From positions 1-31,023 of the forward strand of contig CAYJEV010000013.1 in the NCBI GenBank assembly GCA_964369265.1: DNA of 31,023 nt, given 5' to 3'. Positions 24,712 to 31,023 of this stretch are shown one piece after another. The notes below the pieces were generated by a model. It worked only from the letters and a program-made list of their open reading frames with translations. It did no database searches and had not been told where the DNA came from. This DNA is from DAMCAP01 sp964369265 (lineage in GTDB: Bacteria; Bacillota; Clostridia; Oscillospirales; Ruminococcaceae). The position numbers and the translations under genes are program-made. Position 1 is the stretch's first letter. Each line of letters starts with the position of its first letter.

Positions 24712-26142
24712 ATGGTTAAAGAATCATCAAAAAGGGATATTAGCTTTATAGAAGCGTTTGTATTGCTATTATCTTATGTCGGCATTTTTGCATATGGAAT
24801 TGGAAAGTTCCCAACAGGAATGTCAATCCTAATGTGTATGGGCATTACAGCAACTTATGGAGTGTTTGTGCTTAAGTACACATGGGATGAACTGTTCGGC
24901 AGCATCATGGAGATGTTCAAAATGGGCTTGCCAGCTATCTTTGTACTACTAATCGTTGGATTTATTAGTTCATCTTGGATAGCTTCTGGTACAATCCCAA
25001 CACTAATTGTTTATGGACTAAAGGTTTTAAATCCATCCATATTCTTAGTGGCAACATTTTTAGTAACTGCGATTGTTTCGATTGCAACAGGCTCATCTTG
25101 GTCAACAGTAGCAACATTTGGTGTGGCGCTAATGGGTGTTGCACAAGGAATGGGAATACCAGTAGGACTTGCTGGTGGTGCGATTGTAAGTGGTTGTTGG
25201 CTTGGTGATAAGTGGAGCCCACTTTCTGATACAACTAACCTTGCAGCTGCTGTAACTGGTAAAGATGTATTCGATGTATTTAAGTATAACTTCCCAACAA
25301 GTGGTTTTGGTGGAATTGGTGCTGCGATAGTGTTTGCAGTTATCGGTATGGGCTATGCTGGCTCTAATATAGATACAGCGAGAATAGACTCCATCATTGT
25401 TGGTATCGAAAATGTTTATACAATTAACCCAATATTACTTCTACCAATTATAATAGTAATTGTGCTTTCAGTTATGAAAAAGCCTGTGTTACCAGCGCTA
25501 ACTCTTGCAACAGTAACAGCAGTTATTCTAGCAATGACAGTTCAAGGCAGCTCATTTGTTGACAATATTAACTGGCTTTATAATGGCATTGTTTCTGAAA
25601 CTGGTGTTGTTGAAGTTGATAAGCTGCTTTCTGGCGGCGGACTTCTTCCAGTTGCTCCAATCACAATGATAATCTTCTGTGCGCTATTCTTAGCAGGCGT
25701 ACTTAATAAAATGGGCGTTATGCCAGCTCTTGTTTCTATGCTAGGCGCATTAACTAAGACAAGAGGAATGCTAATTGTATCAACAGTTATAACTTCAATC
25801 GCTGGAGCATATCTAGGTGGTACAGCATACACAGGCGTAATCTTTAGTGCAGGTATGTATGAAAAAGCATTTGAAAAACTAGGGCTAACAAAACTAGACT
25901 TAGCAAGAACAGTATTAGAAGGTGCTGGACATACAAGCGCATTAGTTCCTTGGTGTGGAAGCCATGTAATCATTTTATCTTCTATAGGTGTTGCGTGGAC
26001 TGATTTCTTACCATACTACTACTCATTCTGGATTTCAATTGCACTAACAGTGATTTACGGCTTTACAGGTCTTTTCACAACTAAAGCTGTTAAATCAGAA
26101 GAAGCAGTAACTGGAACAGATGATAAAGTTTTAGGTGTTTAA
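24712..26142 (+). CDS. NhaC-family Na+/H+ antiporter-like transporter (first copy)
   Basis: Polytopic membrane protein of 476 aa with about 11-12 hydrophobic helices. NhaC/ion-transporter-superfamily motifs are ASGTIPTLIVYGL, IATGSSWSTVATFG and GDKWSPLSDTTNLAAAV. Family members exchange Na+ and H+, and some exchange organic acids such as malate and lactate. Next to grdE/grdB it may import the reductase substrate or export a product with Na+ or H+; this is inference. GAGGAG precedes the ATG. Codon use is richer in AAC, ATC and CCA than the dcw genes, suggesting high expression. It is paralogous to the gene at 29299. Confidence 0.9.
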   Translation: MVKESSKRDISFIEAFVLLLSYVGIFAYGIGKFPTGMSILMCMGITATYGVFVLKYTWDELFGSIMEMFKMGLPAIFVLLIVGFISSSWIASGTIPTLIVYGLKVLNPSIFLVATFLVTAIVSIATGSSWSTVATFGVALMGVAQGMGIPVGLAGGAIVSGCWLGDKWSPLSDTTNLAAAVTGKDVFDVFKYNFPTSGFGGIGAAIVFAVIGMGYAGSNIDTARIDSIIVGIENVYTINPILLLPIIIVIVLSVMKKPVLPALTLATVTAVILAMTVQGSSFVDNINWLYNGIVSETGVVEVDKLLSGGGLLPVAPITMIIFCALFLAGVLNKMGVMPALVSMLGALTKTRGMLIVSTVITSIAGAYLGGTAYTGVIFSAGMYEKAFEKLGLTKLDLARTVLEGAGHTSALVPWCGSHVIILSSIGVAWTDFLPYYYSFWISIALTVIYGFTGLFTTKAVKSEEAVTGTDDKVLGV

Positions 26143-26159
26143 ATATATTAGCTTTCTAG

Positions 26160-26174
26160 TATATTTGAAATATA
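26160..26174. promoter_or_regulatory. Perfect short palindrome upstream of grdE
   Basis: TATATTT and AAATATA flank a central G in the 73-base transporter-grdE gap. CTAGTATA immediately at its left edge (26156-26163) resembles half of the gntR operator candidate. It may be a second regulator site or mRNA hairpin; the evidence is weak. Confidence 0.3.
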
Positions 26175-26215
26175 AGCATAAGCAAAGATTAAAGTTATGT
26201 TAAAAGGAGATAAGC

Positions 26216-27496
26216 ATGAAGAAGATGAACTTAAACCTTGAGTACATTCATGTAAAAGATGTACAATGGGGCGACAAGACAACAGTTGAGGCTGGAGTGC
26301 TTTATGTTAATAAGGCTGAGGCGATTGCTGAACTACAAGATAAGCAATTTGCAAGTGTAGATCTTGATTTAGCTAGACCAGGCGAGAGTGTTAGAATTAT
26401 ACCAGTTAAAGATGCTATTGAGCCAAGAGTTAAGGTTGAAACAGGCGAGTTTTTCCCTGGCTTCTTAGGTGGATTTGATGGCAACATTGGTAATGGTACA
26501 ACTAAGGTGCTTAAGGGCGCTGGCGTTATCACAACTGGTAGCATCGTTTGCTATCAAGAGGGTACTATTGATATGAGCGGACCTGGCGCTGAGTTTTGTC
26601 CTTTCTCTAAGCTAAACAATGTTGTAATCATTGCTGAGCCAATTGAGAATGTTGACCCACTAGAGCATGAAACAGCTGTTAGATTTGCTGGCATTAAGCT
26701 TGCTCATTATCTAGCAAAATGCTGTATTGATATTAAGGGAGATAGCGTTGAAACTTTCGGTCTTCCTCCAGTTGACCCAAGCAAGAAGCTTCCAAGAGTA
26801 ATGTATGTAAACCTACTATTAGCTCAAGGTCTTCTACATGACAACTATGTATATGGCGGCGATGCAAAGTTCCTACAAACTATGCTTCTACATCCAAACG
26901 AGATTTTAGATGGTGCAATCGTTTCTGGTAACTGTGTAACAGCTTCTGATAAAAACACAACTTACGACCATGAAAACAACCCAGTAATCATGGATCTATA
27001 CAAAAGACATGGTGTGGAGCTAGACTTCTGTGGCGTTATTGCAACTCCAAGTAGTACATTCCTTGCTGGTAAAGAAAGAGGCGCTATGTCTGTTGCAAGC
27101 ATTGCTAGCTTATGTGATGTTGATGCTATAATTATCACAGAAGAGGGCGGCGGTAACCCAGAGGCAGATATCATGATGATCGCTGAGCAAGCTGAGGAGC
27201 GTGGCATTAAGGCTGTTATTCTTCTTCATGAAACTTCTGGCGAAAGAGGCGATACAGAGCCACTAGTTAACGCAAGCGTTAAGGCTGATGCTGTTGTTAC
27301 TGCTGGTAACAAGCATGAATACATCAAGCTACCAAAGATGGACAAGATAATTGGCCATGAAAACTCTTTAACTAATCTTGCTGGTTATGGTAACCACCCT
27401 GAGTGTGAAGATGGCGGAATCAATGTTCGTATGGCAGTTATGATTGATGCTGTTAGTAACTTAGGTTCAACAACTAGAACAGGTATTACTTACTAA
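26216..27496 (+). CDS. grdE: Glycine/sarcosine/betaine reductase component B, GrdE-type proprotein
   Basis: Precursor of the two small subunits of the substrate-binding component B. In the family the chain is cleaved before a cysteine that becomes a pyruvoyl (carbonyl) group, which forms a Schiff base with the amine substrate. Here the site is SGNCVTASDKN, with Asn239-Cys240 (codon 26933-26935). Cleavage would give pieces of about 26 and 20 kDa, like the known subunits. DLARPGESVRI, SGPGAEFCPFSK and VIGHENSLTNLAGY are other family segments. The length (426 aa) is full. AAAGGAGA is the ribosome binding site. It is followed after 22 bases by grdB. Which amine is bound cannot be read from the sequence. 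Confidence 0.92.
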   Translation: MKKMNLNLEYIHVKDVQWGDKTTVEAGVLYVNKAEAIAELQDKQFASVDLDLARPGESVRIIPVKDAIEPRVKVETGEFFPGFLGGFDGNIGNGTTKVLKGAGVITTGSIVCYQEGTIDMSGPGAEFCPFSKLNNVVIIAEPIENVDPLEHETAVRFAGIKLAHYLAKCCIDIKGDSVETFGLPPVDPSKKLPRVMYVNLLLAQGLLHDNYVYGGDAKFLQTMLLHPNEILDGAIVSGNCVTASDKNTTYDHENNPVIMDLYKRHGVELDFCGVIATPSSTFLAGKERGAMSVASIASLCDVDAIIITEEGGGNPEADIMMIAEQAEERGIKAVILLHETSGERGDTEPLVNASVKADAVVTAGNKHEYIKLPKMDKIIGHENSLTNLAGYGNHPECEDGGINVRMAVMIDAVSNLGSTTRTGITY

Positions 27497-27518
27497 GTTA
27501 ATAGAGAAAGGATTCAAA

Positions 27519-28811
27519 ATGAGAATTTTATATTACATAAATCAGTTCTTTGCACAAATCGGCGGCGAAGATATGGCTGATCATCCACTAGAGGTTAGAA
27601 AAGAGCTAGTAGGCCCTGCGACAGCTATGGCTGGAATGCTAGATGCTGGCAATGAGATAGTTGCGACAGTTGTTTGTGGCGATAACTATGCTGTTGGTAA
27701 CGAGGAAAGACTAACAGAAGAGATTACAAAGCTTCTAAAAGACGAGAAAATTGATTTAGTGATCGCAGGTCCTGCGTTTAATGCTGGTAGATATGGTATG
27801 GCTTGTGGTATGGTTTGTAAAATCGCATTCCAAAATGATATTCCTGCTGTATCTGGTATGTATGAAGAGAACCCTGGACTTGAAATTTACAGAAAATACG
27901 GCTTTACTTTCAAAACAGCTAACAACGCTGGTGGCATGAGAAAAGCGCTTCCAACAATGGCTGCTTTTGTAAACAAGCTAGCTTCTGGTGCTGATGTTTA
28001 TGATTACGAAGCAGAAGGTTACTTCAAGAGAGGCATTCGTCGTTACTTCTTCACAGAAAAGACTGGTGCTGTTAGAGCTGTTGACATGGCTCTTGCAAAG
28101 GTTAAGGGAGAAGAGTTCAAGACTGAGCTTGAGATGCCTAACTTCACAAGAGTTCCAGTTGCTCCAGCAATTGATGATCTAAAGTCTGCTAAGATTGCCC
28201 TTGTAACAACTTGTGGTCCAGTTCCTGTTGGCAACCCTGATAGAATTGAAGCGCATACTTGTAGCAAGTGGTGCACATATACAATGGAAGAGTTTGGCGG
28301 AGTTGAAATGCCAAAGACTGACATTGCACATGGCGGTTACAGCCCAATTAACGCAACTAACAACGGTAACAGAGTAATGCCTGTTGATGCTCTTGTAAGC
28401 TTAGAGAATGAAGGCTATATCGGCGAGTTCTACAAAGATATCTTTGTAACTGTTGGTAACTCAATGCCTGTTGACAGAGCTGAGGAGTTTGGTAGAGGAA
28501 TTGCAGATGCTATGAAGCGTGCTGGAATACAAGGCGCTCTTATGACCTCTGCTTGAGGAACTTGTACACGTTGCGGCGCAACGATAGTTAAGTGCATCGA
28601 AGAAGCTGGAATTCCTGCTGTACATCTTTGTACTATAGTTCCAATTAGTAAGTCTGTTGGTGCTAACAGAATTTATCCTTCTGTTTCCATCCCTAACCCA
28701 ACTGGCTATGTTGATATGAAGCCAGCTGATGAGAAAGTAGCTAGACTTGAACTAACAAGAAAAGCTGTTGATACTCTAGCTTCCAACATTAAGGTTCAAA
28801 CTATATTCTAA
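27519..28811 (+). CDS. grdB: Glycine/sarcosine/betaine reductase component B, selenoprotein GrdB-type (in-frame UGA = Sec)
   Basis: Large, selenocysteine-containing subunit of component B. It removes the amino group reductively and hands a carboxymethyl group to selenoprotein A. Conventional reading stops at TGA 28554-28556 after 345 codons. The frame then continues with GTCTRCGATIVKCIEEAG to a TAA at 28809-28811, giving 430 residues, the family length. Sec346 and Cys349 form the UxxC redox motif, whose surroundings match GrdB proteins. A hairpin suited to a bacterial SECIS lies 12 bases downstream. The N terminus is MRILYYINQFFAQIGGED. The stretch HGGYSPINATNNGNRVMPVD seems altered relative to the family sequence I remember. 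It could act on glycine, sarcosine, betaine or another amine. Confidence 0.94.
28569..28583 (+). promoter_or_regulatory. Candidate bacterial SECIS hairpin in grdB
   Basis: CGTTGC (28569-28574) and GCAACG (28578-28583) form a perfect 6-bp stem with a GGC loop, 12 bases after the UGA. ACTT (28560-28563) and AAGT (28590-28593) could add a lower stem. Distance and G-containing apical loop fit SelB-dependent elements. Confidence 0.75.
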
Positions 28812-28841
28812 TAAAAATCAACTTTAAAAGGTGTGAAGTAT

Positions 28842-29234
28842 ATGAAATACAAAATTATTACTAACAATGATGGTGAATTGCTAACCTACTTGAAAAGTAT
28901 AAGCTTACATGTTGAAACAGAATTTATTGATGGTAATATAAGAGATGTAGTGTTTGCGGCTCGTGACACTATAGCGAAGGGATATGCTCTTGTTGCAGAT
29001 CCTGTTGCTGGAAGGCTTGAACGCCCAACGCCATTTCTAACTATAATACTAAAATCAGATGACTCTTTTAAAACTATGGACAAAGATATACTAAGAATTG
29101 AATATTTCATTGATTCATACTTGAGCAATCAAACTGTACTTGAAAATCTAACTGAAGAATATAAAAGAGATTTTCGTATAATTGATACCTCCCTAACTAA
29201 AGGATGCTGTCTACAAATGTTGGTGGGTAAATAA
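28842..29234 (+). CDS. grdX: GrdX family protein
   Basis: Small protein of about 130 aa found in glycine reductase operons; its biochemical role is unknown. Visible features are the N terminus MKYKIITNNDGELL, the segment FIDGNIRDVVFAARDTIAKG, and ALVADPVAGRLERPTPFLTI, which resembles the conserved Pro-containing core of GrdX as I remember it. Two cysteines lie near the end (KGCCLQML). An upstream in-frame GTG at 28833 overlaps the AAAGGTG ribosome binding site; the ATG at 28842 is better spaced. It is followed immediately by a strong terminator, so it closes the gntR-nhaC-grdE-grdB-grdX transcript. Confidence 0.8.
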   Translation: MKYKIITNNDGELLTYLKSISLHVETEFIDGNIRDVVFAARDTIAKGYALVADPVAGRLERPTPFLTIILKSDDSFKTMDKDILRIEYFIDSYLSNQTVLENLTEEYKRDFRIIDTSLTKGCCLQMLVGK

Positions 29235-29241
29235 CAAATTG

Positions 29242-29275
29242 AAAGCAAGGCAATGAAAATTTGCCTTGCTTTTTC
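29242..29275 (+). terminator. Intrinsic terminator after grdX
   Basis: AAAGCAAGGCA (29242-29252) pairs with TGCCTTGCTTT (29262-29272), a perfect 11-bp stem ending in TTTTT. It sits 7 bases after the grdX stop and 24 bases before the next gene, which therefore depends on read-through or an unseen promoter. Confidence 0.9.
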
Positions 29276-29298
29276 ATAATGAAAGGTAGAATTGCTTA

Positions 29299-30714
29299 AT
29301 GAAAAATGAAAAAAGTTTATTTTTAGACTCTTTATTGGTGTTCGCTTTCTTGATTGTAACTATAATTATAGGTAATATTTTTTTAGGGATTAGAATAGAA
29401 ATACTTATGATTTTCTCAACTGCCTTTGCTGGTATTATGGCGATGAAGCAGGGGCTTAGTTGGACAGATATGGAAAAGGCAATAACAGAGAGGGTATCTG
29501 GATCTGTATCTGCAATTTTAATAGTTTGGACAGTAGGAATAGTAATTGCTGCTTTTATGTTTAGTGGCTCAATTCCATTAGTAATATATTATGGCTTAAA
29601 GCTAATCAATCCTCAATATATGTATGTGTGTAGCTTTTTAATCTGCGCAATACTTTCATTAGCAACAGGCACATCTTGGGGCTCAGCGGCGACTGGTGGA
29701 GTTGCTATGATGGGTATTGCTGCTGGTTTTGGCATACCGCTTCATATAACGGCTGCGGCAGTTATTTGTGGTTCTTTAGTGGGAGATAAGCTTTCTCCTC
29801 TATCTGAAACAACAAATCTTGCACCGCTAGCAGCAGGAACTGATATTTATAAACATATCAAGTTCATGTTATGGACTTCTGTTCCAGCAACTGTCATATC
29901 GCTAATCTTCTTCCTTGTGCTAGGCCTTGACATTCAAACAACAGGGGATACACTTCCAGAATCAGCAATGCTAATGATAAACAGCTTAGATCAAATTTAT
30001 AATTGGAACATCCTTCTTATTCTTCCTTTTGCTTTGCTTCTTGGCTGCGCTTTGCTTAAAAAGCCAACAGTACCAACTATGTTAGCCTCATCTTTAGTAG
30101 CTATATTAATTGGAGGTTTTTATCAAGGATTTGATATCGTTAATGGCTTGAATGCATGTGTTCGAGGCTTTACAGTTAGCCTAGTATATGCTGGGGATGT
30201 TTCGGCTGAAGTGTTAACTCTTTTAAACAGAGGTGGAATGACTTCAATGGTAGGCATAGTAATAATTGTTTATTGCGGATATGCTTTCGCTGCAATTGTT
30301 GCTAAGGCTAAGTTTATTGAAACAATAACAGCGCCTTTAATATCAAGAACAGAAACTCCAGCAAAACTAATATCAGCAACATTATTTACTAATTTCTTTA
30401 TTGCTGCGTGTTCTGGCTCAAGCTATGCTGCTTTTATCATAACAGGCGAAATGTATAAAAAAGCATATCAGAAACAGGATATAGACCTAGCTGCTTTATC
30501 AAGAACTATGGAAGACTCTGGTACAATGATGTTGCCATTAGTTCCTTGGAGTGCTGCTGGTGCTTTCTTCGCTTCGACGCTTGGAGTTGAGGTGTATGGT
30601 GCAGCTGGCTATGGAATTTGGGCTGTAAACACTTACTTAAATCCTATTTTTGCTATTTTAATAGCAGTTTTAGGTATAGGGATTTATAAAAATCATAAAG
30701 TAAAAACAAAATAG
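29299..30714 (+). CDS. NhaC-family Na+/H+ antiporter-like transporter (second copy)
   Basis: Membrane protein of 471 aa with about 11-12 helices, paralogous to the transporter at 24712. Shared signatures are SGSIPLVIYYGLKLINP, LATGTSWGSAATGG and GDKLSPLSETTNLAPLAAG. The sequences differ clearly elsewhere, so the pair is not a recent duplication and may carry different solutes or work in opposite directions. It follows the grdX terminator by 24 bases with AAAGGTAG as ribosome binding site, and has its own strong terminator. A link to the grd genes is inferred from position and paralogy. Confidence 0.88.
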   Translation: MKNEKSLFLDSLLVFAFLIVTIIIGNIFLGIRIEILMIFSTAFAGIMAMKQGLSWTDMEKAITERVSGSVSAILIVWTVGIVIAAFMFSGSIPLVIYYGLKLINPQYMYVCSFLICAILSLATGTSWGSAATGGVAMMGIAAGFGIPLHITAAAVICGSLVGDKLSPLSETTNLAPLAAGTDIYKHIKFMLWTSVPATVISLIFFLVLGLDIQTTGDTLPESAMLMINSLDQIYNWNILLILPFALLLGCALLKKPTVPTMLASSLVAILIGGFYQGFDIVNGLNACVRGFTVSLVYAGDVSAEVLTLLNRGGMTSMVGIVIIVYCGYAFAAIVAKAKFIETITAPLISRTETPAKLISATLFTNFFIAACSGSSYAAFIITGEMYKKAYQKQDIDLAALSRTMEDSGTMMLPLVPWSAAGAFFASTLGVEVYGAAGYGIWAVNTYLNPIFAILIAVLGIGIYKNHKVKTK

Positions 30715-30725
30715 TAGTATAAATA

Positions 30726-30773
30726 AAGAAGAGGTGTAGCGAAGCGAAATTCGCTACACCTCTTCTTATTTTA
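30726..30773. terminator. Strong intrinsic terminator closing the module
   Basis: A 17-bp perfect stem pairs GAGGTGTAGCGA, extended by AAGAA on its 5' side, with TCGCTACACCTC and its 3' extension. It has an 8-base loop and is followed by ATTTT. An A-run precedes it, so it might work in both directions. Confidence 0.9.
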
Positions 30774-30864
30774 AAAAAATTGCTAAAAATGAAGTGTATA
30801 AAACACTTGAAGTTGAATCCTATAAAACAAATATAACATTTATTTAAAAAAGATATATATTCAT

Positions 30865-30892
30865 TTGATTTTACAAAAAAATATGCTATAAT
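30865..30892 (+). promoter_or_regulatory. Promoter of a gene beyond the window
   Basis: TTGATT (30865-30870), a 16-base spacer and TATAAT (30887-30892), with TGC directly before giving an extended -10. No start codon with a ribosome binding site follows in the window, so a 5' leader longer than 120 bases is implied. The preceding stretch from 30774 is AT-rich and holds nothing else I can support. Confidence 0.7.
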
Positions 30893-30920
30893 GACTATAT
30901 AAGCATTATTTTACTTGCTT

Positions 30921-30950
30921 AATCACTCTTTTTTAATAAAAAGGGTGATT
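30921..30950 (+). other. Leader hairpin 1
   Basis: AATCACTCTTTTT pairs with AAAAAGGGTGATT (13 bp, one wobble) around a TAAT loop, about 20 bases after the expected transcription start. It is followed by an A-run, not T, so it is not a terminator in the + direction. Confidence 0.55.
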
Positions 30951-30974
30951 ATAAAAAAATCAATTCTTGAGATT

Positions 30975-31009
30975 ATTTATATTAGATTTAGAAGAAATCT
31001 AATATAAAT
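30975..31009 (+). other. Leader hairpin 2
   Basis: A perfect 15-bp AT-rich stem (ATTTATATTAGATTT and its reverse complement) closes on AGAAG. Together with hairpin 1 it gives a structured leader. The window ends 14 bases later, so the controlled gene is unseen. Confidence 0.55.
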
Positions 31010-31023
31010 TGGTCATGTGGGCA

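Noticed and set aside
27519..28556. grdB as a truncated pseudogene ending at TGA 28554
   Set aside because: The frame beyond the TGA keeps family sequence to normal length, the codon sits exactly at the known selenocysteine position, and a SECIS-like hairpin follows.
24712..30714. The two NhaC-like genes as long repeats that could cause a collapse or misassembly
   Set aside because: They share only short motifs; the nucleotide sequences are clearly different.
1..31023. CRISPR arrays, insertion sequences, tRNA or rRNA genes
   Set aside because: I saw no regularly spaced repeats, transposase-like frames, terminal inverted repeats, cloverleaf sequences or rRNA signatures.

Overview
The window is low-GC DNA from an anaerobic, amino-acid-fermenting Firmicute, most likely a member of the Clostridia. 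The evidence is the gene order (murE-murF-mraY-ftsW-murG-ftsQ-ftsZ, then nusB-xseA-xseB-ispA-dxs-tlyA-nadK-argR-recN), strong AGGAGG-type ribosome binding sites, a meso-diaminopimelate-type MurE, and a selenocysteine-containing glycine-reductase-family enzyme. A run of exactly 100 N inside rlmD shows that this is a scaffolded draft assembly. All recognised genes lie on the + strand.

1-11100: division and cell wall (dcw) cluster. A class B penicillin-binding protein with PASTA domains (5' end outside the window) is followed by murE, murF, mraY, ftsW, murG, an oversized ftsQ/divIB and ftsZ. ftsZ has its own extended -10 promoter. murD, murC, murB and ftsA are not in the cluster.

11195-23609: housekeeping region. 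A threonine aldolase is followed by an Asp23 gene with its own promoter and terminator. Next comes a tightly packed run: nusB, a TsaD-like paralog, xseA, xseB, ispA, a DUF212 membrane protein, dxs, tlyA, nadK, argR and recN. rlmD (rumA-type) follows and is interrupted by the assembly gap. Many of these genes abut or overlap, and several start at TTG or GTG.

23610-30773: the accessory module and the most interesting part. A near-consensus promoter overlapped by a GTATAC-centred palindrome drives a GntR/FCD regulator. It is followed by an NhaC-family transporter, grdE (pyruvoyl-type proprotein subunit), grdB (selenoprotein read through an in-frame UGA), grdX, a terminator and a second NhaC-family transporter. 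This is a substrate-specific 'component B' of the glycine/sarcosine/betaine reductase family. The shared partners (selenoprotein A, acetyl-phosphate-forming complex C, thioredoxin system) are not next to it. The flanking transporters are NhaC-type rather than BCCT-type, and one conserved-looking GrdB stretch differs from the version I remember. I infer a component B for an amine or amino acid that may not be glycine or betaine, plugged into a Grd core encoded elsewhere.

30774-31023: no gene is visible. The stretch holds a promoter and two strong hairpins that look like the leader RNA of a gene beyond the window.
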